Part shown: one piece after another, positions 30,101 to 40,437 of the stretch | Numbering within the stretch: position 1 is the first letter of the stretch | Layout of the letters: the number at the start of each line of letters is the position of its first letter | Source: Isochrysis galbana | Lineage: Eukaryota; Haptophyta; Isochrysidales; Isochrysidaceae | Assembly: GCA_018136815.1 (NCBI GenBank) | Contig: CM030933.1 | Span: 4,692,557 to 4,756,556 of the forward strand | DNA length: 64,000 nt | Direction: 5' to 3' | Notes under the pieces: generated by a model | The model's database searches: none | Seen by the model: the letters and a program-made list of their open reading frames with translations, nothing else | Told to the model about the DNA's origin: nothing | Translations under genes and position numbers: made by a program

Positions 30101-30934
30101 TCATGCGCTACCATTGCCAAGAGCCTCCATAATATCCTTGAAGTTCATCACAAACCAGCAAGCGCCCGACTTCACCTTCTCGCGCACCTGGATGCCACCA
30201 AAGCCGATGAAGGCATCTGCGCCGCCAGGAATATCCCGCGCCTCCATATCAGTTGCGCCATCCCCAACCATAACCACCGTGGAAAACCCGTTTGCTGCTT
30301 TGAGATCAGCTACCACCTTGGCCTTTCCGCCCGCTCGAGATGTAGGCTCCGCCTCGTCATGGCCAGCAAAATTTCCGTCGGCGTCAAAGAGGAGGTTGTT
30401 AGCAAAGATATCCGTCTTGGGGACATTGAGGATGGCGGCCACTGGTTCGATCATCTGGCGGAAGCCCCCCGAGACCAGGAAGACACGTTTGTTCTGCTGC
30501 CCGAGTGCCTTGATGAGCTCTGCAATACCCGGTGTGAGCATCTCTGCAGGCGGATGTGCGGCAAGCATCTGGTCGAGCTGTTGGCGTGTGGGCTTCATCA
30601 CAGCCAGCCGTGCCGCTAGAGCCTCGTGGAACGGCGTGGAGCCCCCCATCGCTGAGGCTGTCAGCGCTGCGACCTGCTCTCCCACTCCGAGGAATGCCGC
30701 GAGCTCATCGATTCCCTCCTTGCAGATGACAGTAGAGTCGACGTCGAAGCAGACGGCCTGCGCGGCACGCAGTGTCGACTTGGCGTGCTCGACTCGCCTC
30801 CCACACGCCGTCATGCTCAGCACAGGCAGCAGGGAGAGCGTGCCGGCGGCGGGGGGCGCGGGGGCGGGGGAAGATGGGGGGCGCCACGACGCCGTGCCAA
30901 CCGCAGAAATAGAGAGATGCAGAGAGACAAACAT
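30101..30934 (-). CDS. serB: Phosphoserine phosphatase (EC 3.1.3.3), probably plastid-targeted
   Basis: 277 aa, single exon. HAD-superfamily enzyme that hydrolyses O-phosphoserine to serine, the last step of the phosphorylated serine pathway. Motif I is CFDVDSTVI with nucleophile D64 and acid/base D66. The substrate-cap region follows (EEGID-type KEGIDELAAFLGV, AMGGSTPFHEAL). Motif II is VFLVSGGFR, then a Lys-containing GGKAKVV, and motif III/IV is VMVGDGATDMEA. The whole mature region closely resembles animal and plant phosphoserine phosphatases. The first 45-55 residues are not part of the fold and are hydroxylated/Pro-rich, consistent with an organelle transit peptide. The ATG at 30934 keeps that extension; an internal Met at residue 41 would give a cytosolic form. 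Confidence 0.93.
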   Translation of the reverse strand: MFVSLHLSISAVGTASWRPPSSPAPAPPAAGTLSLLPVLSMTACGRRVEHAKSTLRAAQAVCFDVDSTVICKEGIDELAAFLGVGEQVAALTASAMGGSTPFHEALAARLAVMKPTRQQLDQMLAAHPPAEMLTPGIAELIKALGQQNKRVFLVSGGFRQMIEPVAAILNVPKTDIFANNLLFDADGNFAGHDEAEPTSRAGGKAKVVADLKAANGFSTVVMVGDGATDMEARDIPGGADAFIGFGGIQVREKVKSGACWFVMNFKDIMEALGNGSA

Positions 30935-32222
30935 ATACTTTAGAGCTCGAGAACAGGCTGCTTAGTTATTCCCATACTCTAGGATTTGGATAGCTGTACT
31001 AGAGTACAGGCCTACAGGCCTATAGATGGGAAATACGGTGCTGGGGTCTACAAATACAAATACTACCTCCGTTCCAAAACTGAAATGTGAGAGAGCCTTT
31101 GGGAAGCCAGGGCGGCGCCTAGAGAAGAGGAGGCACTAGATTGTCGCATCCGCGAGATCGACTTAAGACAAAAGACCTTCTGCCACTTCGTGCGTCTTCG
31201 TGCTCAATCGTTCTTGTTCGCCGCGGAGTTTTACTCGTAACTTGTAGGACTCTTCATTCGTAATTCGCCCTTCGCTCCTTGCCGTCGCGCCCCTTTGGGG
31301 CCTGTCTCGCCCCTATTTCGCTCCTTTGCACTTTGGGCCTTGCTGTCTCTTTGGTCCCTCCTTGCTGTCGTTCCCCCGCGCCTGCTCTCGGTTCCGGTTA
31401 ATGTTCATGCGATTTTGGTGTCTCGGCTTACTGTAGCCTATCCGGTTTTGCGTCCATGGAGGGGGTTTTGTTTTTGCATGGCCACCCCGGCCACCGGCCA
31501 CCTAAGTTAGACCTAAGATCAAAAGGACTTCGGATATGTGCTTCCCATCACTATGCTAGCCTTAACTGTTAACTGAAAGTTTCGTGGCCTATAGCTATAG
31601 AGCTCGTTGAAATTTTGACCCTTTTTTTTAGTCTATGACCGCATGACCGCCCTACTGAAATTTCTAGAGATATCTATGTGGATATGGAGCAAATCCACCC
31701 AAATATCCAAGACAAATATCCGGATACTTGTGCTTGCCCCTTTGTGCATCCTACATCCTGCGTCCATCTCAATAACAATAAACAACAAACACTTGTTGCC
31801 CATGAAGTACACTACACGATCGTCCGCTCGAGAAAGAATACTATTCTGTCACAGACTTGTACCCGTTGCTAAATATACTTACTTGTAGGTGCGTGCTGTG
31901 TGTGAACGTGAAGCGGAGTCGTAGTGGAGTTATTTGGGGAGTCTCTCTTCCAACTACTGTCTCTCTCTCTCCTTTCCTCACCTCTCTCGCCTCCTCTTCC
32001 CTCTTACTCTCTCGAATCTCTTTCTCTTTTTGCCATGATGGACTCCCACTCTCTCTCTCTCTCTTCTTCTCTCTCTTCTTGTCCTCTCTCTCTCCCTGCC
32101 ACAAAACCTCTCTGCCACTGTAAAGAATATCCCTCTCTCCATCACATCCTCTCTCTTGCCTCCCTCCCTCCCTCCCCATCTCGCTCTCTCTTCCGGGGGA
32201 GGGGGGGGGTCTCTAGCTCTGG
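30935..32222. other. Intergenic region between divergent genes
   Basis: Contains a MITE-like end near 31061-31086 (TACTACCTCCGTTCCAAAAC), the complement of sequence at 19670-19695. A repeated TGACCGCCCTACTGAAATTT at 31645 has relatives at 57815 and 59625. From about 31960 to 32210 the strand is strongly CT-rich (TCTCTCTC runs) and forms the leader of the SDR gene. Confidence 0.45.
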
Positions 32223-33152
32223 ATGGCTCCGCGCGTGGCGTCGGGGCCGCTGGCGCGCGCCGCGCTGCTCAGCCTGCTCTTCCTCATGCGGGCCTCGGCG
32301 TCTCACGCAGGGAGCGAGGGGAGTGGGCGAGCAGCGCCGCCCGTCTCTAGGCTCCTTGCAGACCTTTCGGGCAAGGCGCTCGTCGTCACAGGCTCGACGG
32401 GAGGGCTGGGGAGGGAGGTGGCAAGGTGTGCCGCAGAGGCAAAGGCGGCTGCCGTGCTCGTCTGCGGCCGGAATGAGGAGCGCGGGCGAGCGGTGGTGGA
32501 GGAGATTAAGGGGATCAATCCGCAGTGCGATGCTGTCTTCATCAAGGCCGACACCGCCTGTGCGGACGACTGCCAGGCGATGATCGACATGGCAGTCCAG
32601 AGGTTTGGCAGACTCGACGGGCTTGTCAACTGCGCGGCCATCTGCTTCCCGCGAGGCAATCTCGAGACGACGACGCTCGAGCACTGGGAGAACATGATGC
32701 GGATCAATCTCACCGGGCCATTCCTCCTCACCAAACATGCGGCCGCCGCCATGAAGAAGGCGGGAAATGGCGGCTCGATCGTCAACATTGGCTCCAACTG
32801 TGCACATGGCGGTGCGCCATTCGTCATGGCCTACTCGGTGAGCAAGGGAGCACTGCAGGTGCTCACGAAGAACAACGCCGCCGAGCTCCGAAGCGCTGGC
32901 ATCAGAGTCAATCAGATCAACATGGGCTGGTGCTTCACCGACGCCGAGAATGCTGGCCAAGTGGCAGAGAAGGGCGAGGGTTGGCTCGCCGAGGCAGATG
33001 CGAGCTCGGACATGGGCCGTATCCTCCGTCCCATAGATACGGCCGCCAGCGTGATCCACCTCCTGTCGGACGCCAGTGCGATGGTGACTGGCGCGGTGCT
33101 TGACATCTCTCCTGACGTCATTGTGGGCATGCTGCCCACTGGGCAGGGCTAG
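32223..33152 (+). CDS. Short-chain dehydrogenase/reductase with signal peptide
   Basis: 309 aa, single exon, classical SDR. Residues 8-28 form a hydrophobic signal (LARAALLSLLFLMRASAS). The Rossmann motif TGSTGGLG is at 56-63, and VLVCGRNEERG (R83) after strand 2 suggests NADP(H). The NAG position reads NCAA (136-139). The catalytic tetrad is N162 (MRINLTG), S191 (NIGSN), Y204 and K208 (AYSVSKGAL), with the usual 13-residue Ser-Tyr spacing. The C-terminus (VTGAVLDISPDVIVG) matches the VTGxxxxVDGG position without the final Gly pair. Substrate is unknown; enzymes with this layout reduce keto groups of sugars, lipids or secondary metabolites. The first 40 residues suggest ER or plastid entry. 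Confidence 0.85.
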   Translation: MAPRVASGPLARAALLSLLFLMRASASHAGSEGSGRAAPPVSRLLADLSGKALVVTGSTGGLGREVARCAAEAKAAAVLVCGRNEERGRAVVEEIKGINPQCDAVFIKADTACADDCQAMIDMAVQRFGRLDGLVNCAAICFPRGNLETTTLEHWENMMRINLTGPFLLTKHAAAAMKKAGNGGSIVNIGSNCAHGGAPFVMAYSVSKGALQVLTKNNAAELRSAGIRVNQINMGWCFTDAENAGQVAEKGEGWLAEADASSDMGRILRPIDTAASVIHLLSDASAMVTGAVLDISPDVIVGMLPTGQG

Positions 33153-33847
33153 GCCTGCAAGGCGGTCATAGCTTTAGTCATTGCCAGCCTCTGTTTCTAC
33201 TACTGACGTCGGTGCACACACTTGCTGGCCACTGCCCGTGTGCAGTCCTGCCAAAGGCGGCCGGAATGGAAGCGTGAGATTACTTCTTAGCTCAATTCTT
33301 AGTTCACCACGTGCTAATCGCGCGGTGCCGTGATGGAGTCCATCGGTGTGCTGCCCGCCGAAGAGACCAAGTCACATGTGCCATGACTGCCCCATCAACG
33401 GTGCATCATCATCACGCAAGCAAACCTTGCGCACGTGCGCATGAGCTGCACGCTGCGCACCTCAAATCTTCAGAAGGACATTGCGAGCAATGCTTTTCAA
33501 GTTAGGTAGGAGGACAGTAGACTTTTGGATATTGCACTACGCTGCAGCAACCAAACCTGTTAGCCTCACCGGCCATCCGAGCGGTCGTGGTAGTGGCGGT
33601 GCGCAAGAAAAGGGCGGTCAAACAGTGGCTTTTTAACTGATAGTAAGGGCTGGGCTGCACTTTTTGACCGTGGCGCGATGCTCATTAAAAACTCCAAGAG
33701 GGGTCACCTGTCACCTGCCGCCACGAAAATCTTCGCTAAGAAATGGTGCGATTCGCAACACCCCCTCTCTGTCTCACCGTCCGTCACGCGCGCTCACGCT
33801 CACGCTCTATCCGTAAAGAATTTGTGGTCGCGCCCGCGGGGAGATCG
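33153..33847. other. Intergenic region
   Basis: 3' flank of the SDR gene. Near 33827 GTCGCGCCCGCGGGGAGATC resembles the sequence next to the R7 hairpin at 36177. No gene seen. Confidence 0.4.
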
Positions 33848-34202
33848 TATTGTATCGACATTTCCCCATGGAGGCCATGTCCAGAATGGCGCCGGGCCAG
33901 CGCCCCTCGTGCCGGAGCGCGAGGGCGGTACCGCAGCTGTGTAGGGGCCAGGCGCCAGGCCCGGAGGCCTTCCCTGATGGAGCGTCCCACTGGCCACTGG
34001 TGTGGTGTGGCTTGTGGGGCTGTGGAGGGTGGAGTGGGTGTGCTGCATGCTGGCTGTGGCCAGCATGCAGGCTTTGGTCGCGCTGTTCTTGGTGGTGCCC
34101 GGGCGCGGCCCGCTGGCTCTTGCGCCCACCTGGTTGCCCAGATAGATGGGACAATAGGCTTCTAATAAGTTCTATTAAGAGGTCAAGAGGCCTACCTACC
34201 AA
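33848..34202 (-). mobile_element. Possible non-LTR ORF1 fragment R6
   Basis: Minus-strand sequence GGCCCCTACACAGCTGCGGT and the following CGGCACGAGG align with the ORF1 part of R9 (GGGCCCCTACAAAGCCGCGG near 55840). The translated His/Gln/Pro-rich context (HAGHSQHAAHPLHPPQPHK) is also similar to R9. Short and decayed. Confidence 0.4.
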
Positions 34203-34382
34203 ACCTGTTACCTGTTAATAGGTAATAGGTGAACAAAAGCCTTTTATAAAACATTCTCGCCTCGCGCGTGCGCTATAGGTACCGCCATCGTAGCCACGCC
34301 CAGATCATCTTAGAGGCGGCTTGCCTTCATTTGTCATTTGGTCTCCTTTCCCTCAAGGTTTCTTCCCCTCCCGTGGGGACTC

Positions 34383-34750
34383 TCACCCTACCATGAGCCC
34401 CCCCGCGAGCACCCCGAAGGAGAGGCCCAGGAGCACCACGTACGCGACGAGAACGGGCCGTCGCCTTGACTCGGCATGAGGGCGCGCCCCGAGAGGGCCT
34501 GGTAGACGCCCACGCCGAGCACGGCGTAGCCCGTCCCCTTGTGCGCGACCCGCCACACGGCGCGGCGTGTGGTGCGGGCGGTGGGCGTGCCGCGCACGAG
34601 CGCGTTGAGCGGCTGCAGCAGGGCGAGGGCGAAGGCGACGACCCCGAGCGTGTGATGGGGGTGCGAGAAGTGGCGCCCTCGGGGCACCGACGCGACGGCG
34701 AGCGCGACGCCGGCGGCGGCCACCATCCATTGCACAAGGGAGACGCGCCG
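34383..34750 (-). pseudogene. Cytochrome b561-type terminal exon with a frameshift
   Basis: On the minus strand a good acceptor (TCTCTTTCTTGCAG, ending at 34751) precedes an exon starting RRVSLVQWMVAAAG. It encodes three membrane helices of the eukaryotic cytochrome b561/DOMON type: HPHHTLGVVAFALALLQPLN, then WRVAHKGTGYAVLGVGVYQA, with the paired His expected to ligate haem. Near 34470 the frame shifts; the last helix (PVLVAYVVLLGLSFGVLAGG) and stop (34383-34385) are in another frame. Either the gene is broken or one base is miscalled. No DOMON or upstream b561 exons are recognisable within the window; a minisatellite sits immediately upstream. Confidence 0.6.
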
Positions 34751-34762
34751 CTGCAAGAAAGA

Positions 34763-34942
34763 GATCTCCCCTCCGCTCCCCTGCGGTATCTCCCCTCCGG
34801 TATATCTCCCCTCCGGTATCCGGTATATCTCCCCTCCGGTATATCTCCCCTCCGGTATATCTCCCCTCCGGTATATCTCCCCTCCGCTCCCCTCCGGTAT
34901 ATCTCCTCCGCTATCTCCCCTCCGCTCCCCTCCGGTATATCT
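34763..34942. repeat. 16-bp minisatellite upstream of the b561 exon
   Basis: About ten units of CTCCCCTCCGGTATAT with variants (CTCCGCT). It lies in the presumed intron before the b561 exon and stays open in several frames, creating GEIYRRGDIPEG-type false ORFs. Confidence 0.85.
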
Positions 34943-35099
34943 CGTCGTCTCCGGCCGAGGACCGCTGGGGTGCCTGCCAGCGGGGAGACCAATCGCGCGT
35001 GATGGCGCTGCTTGAGGAGCACCCCGTGGAGACGCTCGCATGAGATGTACGCCCCCCTTGCCGCGGTAGACTCGCTCGGCAGGAGCGCCCTCAGCTCGG

Positions 35100-35830
35100 C
35101 CCGGTGTCCTAGGACCTAGGACCGAGCTTTTTTGTATTTGATGTTGCTGGGCCTTTTGTTTGGGTTCAATCTTTACTTGGGAAGCGGAACCCGAATCGAC
35201 ACCTTCTAACAATTCTTGGAGGTGGGGACTTAATTCCGAATCGACATCAGCTTTGATTGTACGAAGCAGATCATCACGACTCATATTGATGATTGTTTTC
35301 GCAGTGAATTTATTGCTCAAGAGAGTGTGTATCATATAAACCAGTGTGAATGATTTATCAGTCTCGCAAGTGGCGTGTTAGGTGTCTTTAATGTCCGTAT
35401 TGTGCTTGAAATCGAATAAACTGAATAAGGTCTAACATTCGAAAGTGTACGTCGAAAACTCTGGGTTCGACTCGTGCAGCCTCCTCAGGGAGTTGTTGAT
35501 CCCCCCCGGGTTGACCCTAGCCGGCGGCGGCGGACTGATGCTGTCCAATGCTTCCGCCATAACCTCCATGGCAGATTTAGAATTGGCATATGGCGGAAAG
35601 AGAGGTGTGATGAATTTTTAAAGTTCTCGTCCATCTTTCTTATGATCCATTGCAATCGCTTGCGTACTACTACATCATCAGGCGCCATTCCATTTATAGG
35701 CATGGTTGGACACTGTGAGGTGGGTGCCTTTGCTCAAATACTAGAAGATTTTTTTTGTGCCGGCGCATCGCGTATTTGGAAACGAGGGGTACCAAATGAA
35801 GGCAAACGACCTAGGTCCCTTCCTCTCCCT
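35100..35830 (-). pseudogene. Decayed helical protein gene, copy 1 (inverse of 63.2 kb)
   Basis: On the minus strand, 35703 downward reads MPINGMAPDDVVVRKRLQWI and, after frame changes, FDFKHNTDIKDT and ETDKSFT. The DNA matches 63160-63590 on the plus strand, including flanks with ACCAAATGAAGGCAAACGAC. Below about 35340 the two copies differ: here the frame continues as MSRDDLLRTIKADVDSELSP and LQELLEGVDSGSASQVKIEP. No family recognised; short amphipathic helices dominate. Frameshifts make it non-functional. Confidence 0.5.
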
Positions 35831-36029
35831 AGCTAGTAACCAAGCTCAGAAGCCAGAAGCCAATCATATTCATATTGAATATTGTAAATCATACTGCATA
35901 CTGATAAATCTATAACATTAGTAAAATGGCTTTTATTTTGACCTGTTACGGACCTATTGCGGCCTGTTAACACGTCCTCTTAATAGGAAGAGGCCCCCGA
36001 AACCTGTTGACCTTGTACCTGTTGTCTCC

Positions 36030-36180
36030 CATCTGGGCCTGGTCGGGCGGGTCGTCTTGACGCGGTCGCTTCGGCGACAGGGGGGTGTCCATGAATGCTT
36101 CGTCCATCGCGGCGAGGGCGGCGGAGGCGAGGGCGGGCGGCGGCGCGCTCTATGACCCTATCGTTTTACCGATAGTTGCG
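36030..36180 (-). mobile_element. Non-LTR 5' fragment R7 with hairpin
   Basis: Minus strand: CAACTATCGG, loop, CGATAG (hairpin 36158-36175), GGTC, then ATAGAGCGCGCCGCC, the conserved start with ATG changed to ATA. Downstream in frame it reads MDEAFMDTPLSPKRPRQDD. The SPKRPR motif is shared with R9 (HPKRPRE) and R1 (SKRPRPP). Truncated about 150 bp in. Confidence 0.55.
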
Positions 36181-37360
36181 CCCGCGAGGAGATCGGTTCC
36201 TTGCTAATCTAAGCTGCATTTGGCACTTGATTCCGCGCCCGATGCAGCGCCGTGTCGGGCTGCCGACAGTCCGACCACCCCCTAACCCCTGATCCCCGGA
36301 CCCTCTGGCTGGCGTCTAGCGTCGTTGCCCGCGCAGCCCACCCAGCTCCGCACAGCGCGCGCACGCGGCTACCCTGCTACCCTGGCTACCAGTACCAGAG
36401 AGTCCGCACAGCAGACGACGCCCGCCGGCGCAGGCAGCGCTGGGTCGAGGCAGATCTCGCCCCGACCATCCCAATGCCCCGATGCCCCCCCTCGCAGGAT
36501 TCGCCCTCACTCGAACTCGGCATTGAGAACCAGGAGCAGCTCACCGACGCGGCCGTCCACGCGTACGCCGTGCACATGTGATTGCAACTCATCACTCACA
36601 CTTGTCCCAATGTCATTCTATAGTATAACGATGGACGTATTCAACTCGAACTCAAGCCCCATCGAGCGTAATAATAAAACCCATTATAAGGACTCGGACA
36701 AATTTTCGGCGCCTAAGCCCATTGTAAACTCGTATCTCGTATTATGTATTGTATATTTTATACTTCAACTCGTATATTAATATTATTTTTTGAAGTTATA
36801 ATTCATAATTCATCTGAATAAAAAATAAAATTTTCACATAGTCCTGTTTCGACGGAACGCGACCTCAGACGTTGAGCCTCAGCGTCCGGTATACGGTATA
36901 CATCAGTAACTGGCCGATGCCGCAGGCATCATTCCATGTTGGCGGCATGCCTCACGTAGTTTAACTACTGTCACTATTGCTAGCACTATATACTCGCTCA
37001 CACAGATTCACACCGGCCGCAGTTCACACCGGCCGCATTGCAAGGGGCATCCCCCGCCCAATACTTGGGCGGGCCGCCGCGACAGCCCAATATAAGCACT
37101 GCTCCCTTGTAATCCAACCCGCCCTCCCTCCCTTCCACGACATCGGGTGACAAAGCAAGGACAGATATGGAGCTAGACGAGAAGATCAAGAATCACGAAT
37201 CCTGATGACTAACCAATAACATGTGGGCGACGAAATCTTGCGGAGCGACGCCAGCGTCATTCAAGCCCATGGCGGACAGCCGATGAAGCGGACCGCCATG
37301 CAGGAAGCCCTGTGTCGTGCCACGCATTGAGCCTTGAAGCATATGATACCAAAGGCCGCC
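36181..37360. other. Intergenic region, partly AT-rich
   Basis: AT-rich block at 36640-36840 (polyadenylation-like AATAAA occurrences on both strands). A direct repeat CACACCGGCCGCA occurs near 37010 and 37025. No gene supported. Confidence 0.4.
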
Positions 37361-40300
37361 TCATTCGACGAACTCCAGGTCGGACTGCAGTCCGCCAAAC
37401 ATTGCCGATAACTCTTCCGGGGTCATCATATTCAGGTCTGCGTAGGTCGGCGCACCAGCGGGAGCCGAGGCCGACACGCCATGTGAGCTGCCCCACAGCT
37501 CCCCGAGCCCCAGCTCGAGTGCTGAGTGAGGCGGCTCGCCCCACGTGGAGGTTGGCGCACCGCAGGAAGCAGTCTGCGGCTGCCGGAAGAGTGGTTGTGG
37601 AAGCGGCGCAGAAGGTGTAGGCATCCGAGCATTCGCAGGCATAGGGTCGGAGAAGTCTTGTAGCAAGAGCTGCTCGGCGGCATGGTTCACGTTGCCATTG
37701 CACGCCTAAGGTACATAAGTATGGGGCGAATGGGGTGAAGGCGAATCCGCTTCGCGCATCGTCGCGTAAGAACGCTGAGGCCGGCCGCGACGTCGCGGGT
37801 TGAAGGGCGCAGTGCCTCTGCACACCTTGAGGGCGGAGCGGCAACGTTCGCGCGAGGCTCCGCTCATCTCTCTGAGCGATTCGACGAGGGCTTCGAACGC
37901 CACACCGCCACCGCCATGCGCGTCGTCCTGCCTGGACGGTCCCGCTGCCACCGACGCCCGGTAGGCTGCCGGCGCGTGCACCAGCTGAGACCGACAGTTG
38001 CCGGCGGCAGAGCGTGCTCCCGCAGAACCGCGTGAGATAAGTGTCTGACCGTGATGCGGCTCGACATCCTGTCCCTTGGGTACAGTGACAATAGATGGAC
38101 AGAGCTGGATCCAATGGCCCGGCTTGTTGCACAGCCGGCATATATAGTTGGGCGGCGGCTGTTTTGGCTCTGCCTTATGTGGGCAGCGATCGAGCCAGTG
38201 GCCGGGAATCCCGCATAGACGGCAGACGTAGTCAGCAGGTGGCGCGCTGCGCGTCGCAGTCCCGGCGTGCGAGGTTCGTGCAGCGAAGCCGGATGGCACA
38301 GTACCAGGGATAGTGATGCCGTCGACAAAGTCGACCGACTCATTTGGCCGCACGATATGCCACGTGCCGTTGGACAGGTGGCCTTCTGTCATTATCCGCG
38401 TCGGCGGTGAGACATGCTCCAGTACTGCGTTCATCGCCTTCAACGTCGAGTAGGTTCTCCAGCCGCCCGAGTTGAGCGTCAGCCGGCTGTTGGCGTGGAA
38501 CGTCACGATGGGGGTCTGGTGCAGCTGCACGACGATCTCGGAGTGCGAGGTGAAAACGCGACAGCCTGGAGGCAGGTCAAGCGATGGTGCGTCGGAGGGA
38601 GCACCTCCACCGTCTGGAGCTGCCGCCCAACTGGCCGATGCCGGTGGCTTTGCCGGCGCCGGCTTGGCGGCGATGGCCGCCCAGCCACCTGTAGCCCGGC
38701 CCGTCACGCCCGCGTGGACCGCGGGCACGCCTCCGGATAGGGATTTTGACGACGCGGAGGAGGGCGGCGCACAGGTGAGAGCCGATGGCCCCTGCCCAAG
38801 CAGCTGAAGCAGCATCTCATGCTCACCAGAGCTCACATGGCCGCTCGCACGCGTGAGGGCCTCTGCTGGCAGCAGCAATGATCCCGCGTCAGCCAGGGGC
38901 GGGTTCGCCCAGGGATTGCTCGGAGGCGTGTGTGATGGCGGTAACGCGGAATCTTGCGGGGCCCAGAGCGCGTGGCCTGCGCCTGCTGGCGCGCCGGCGC
39001 CGCTCCACATGGATGCAAAGGGGCTCGCGCCCTGCGTGACATGCGGCGGTAGGATGCTGGGCGGCAGGCTGAGGCCAGCATCCGCGCCGCGGAGCGCCGC
39101 GCAGGCGTCGGCCGGCGGTGGCTGAGAGGCTCCGAGCGCTGGGAAGTTCCTCAGATCGTCACCCGGCGGCGCAAACGCAAGTGCTGCGACGGGAGCCTTG
39201 CTTTTGGGCGGCCATTCGTCACAGGCGACGACCCATTCCTGCGGAAAGGAGCCACCCTCGATGACGTAGCCCGCGTCAACGGCCTCGTCGATGCACAGGT
39301 GCACGCCTCGCCCCTCAGATCGACACCACGCGAAGAGTACCGTCTTAAGCACAGCGTTGGGAGGCGCCGCAACAGGCCGCTGGGCCCGATAGTCGGACTC
39401 CGTCGCGATGACCTGGAATAGCCGGCGGAGTGAGGTAGCGCCGAGCTCTCTGAGCACCGCCCACTGCATCTCGCTCGCAGATATGAAGAGGCCCTCTTCC
39501 GGTGCATTTGGCTCTACGCTCGAGCTATGATGCGCGTCGGTGTAGCTCGCGTCGCTGCTCATCAATCGTGGCGCCCCTGCCCCAGCAAATGCATGCGCGT
39601 ACGACGCTGCCTCGATGCCGCTACACCCTCGATGCGTGAGCGCGCCAAAGCCTTCGCGATGTTGCGCGCGGGAGTACTCGGCGTCTAGACCATCATCATA
39701 TGAGGTGTCCGCCAGTCGATAGCCTTGAGACGCGTAGCTATACTCAGCCAATGAGCCAATATGGAAGTCTGCGGACGACTGTCTGAAGGCTTCATTATTG
39801 AACACGCCTTGCACGTCCGACGGCTGTCTCCAGAGGGCAGCCGAAGAGGGCGGTGGGGGTGGTGGCGGTGGTGGAGGCGGGGGTGGGGGGGAGGCGGTGG
39901 CGGCGGCGGCACATCGTGGTAGGCGTGCGGGCGGTGTTGGCCATAGGTGTTCACCATCTGTGGGCCACGGTGGTCAATTCGCTGCACCGCGTGCATACCG
40001 TGATGGTGGTCCTGCCGTGGCGGCGGCTGCGGGAGTGTGGGCGTGGGCTGCCGCTGCCTCTGCGCTGACAGAGGCGGCGGCAGCGGCGGCGGCGGCGGCT
40101 GCCACGATGGTGGAGGAAGATACTGCGGCGGCGGCGGCGGCTGTGGCCCGTGCCGGCTCATCGGCTCGTGCTGCGCGTAACCCATCGCGCCTCCGTGTGC
40201 CCGCTCTGGATCTCCAAATCCACCAGGGGGCAGCGGCGGCCTCGCCTCATACCCATGCTGTGGCGCGCCTCTCGTCCGCTCAAACATGGCCAAGCTGTCA

Positions 40301-40437
40301 TCCGAGCGGTAGGGCGAAGGTGGGAGCGGTGGTAATGGTGGTGGCGGCGGCGGTGGGGCCTCGGTGCATCGCGAACACACGCCAGAGTGCCCGAGTTCAT
40401 CGCCGCAGATTGTGCAGCGATGACAGAACGCCTCCAT
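37361..40437 (-). CDS. Zinc-knuckle protein with C-terminal UBA-like domain
   Basis: About 990 aa. Exon 1 from ATG 40437 has a Cys-rich start (FCHRCTICGDELGHSGVCSR) and a long Pro/His-rich region. The main exon (to 37826) holds a SAS-like acidic/Ser region, then CRVFTSHSEIVVQLHQTPIV...LNSGGWRTYSTLKAMNAVL, a compact beta domain. Two CCHC knuckles follow (YVCRLCGIPGHWLDRC and YICRLCNKPGHWIQLC), the RBBP6/Mpe1-like type. A 120-bp intron (AAG|GTGTGC to CCTTAG, 37825-37706) splits a UBA-like domain: SLREMSGASRERCRSALK | ACNGNVNHAAEQLLL. The last exon is 37705-37361. The frame switch between exon 1 and the main exon lies at 39700-39840. I could not find a normal intron there, so a micro-intron or frameshift is possible. 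RNA binding plus ubiquitin recognition is inferred. Confidence 0.6.

Noticed and set aside
34763-34942. CRISPR-like array
   Set aside because: Contiguous 16-bp units without unique spacers; an ordinary minisatellite in a eukaryotic genome.
35461-35480. GGGTTCGACTCGTGC as a tRNA B box
   Set aside because: No A box at the right distance and no acceptor pairing; lies in a decayed protein gene.
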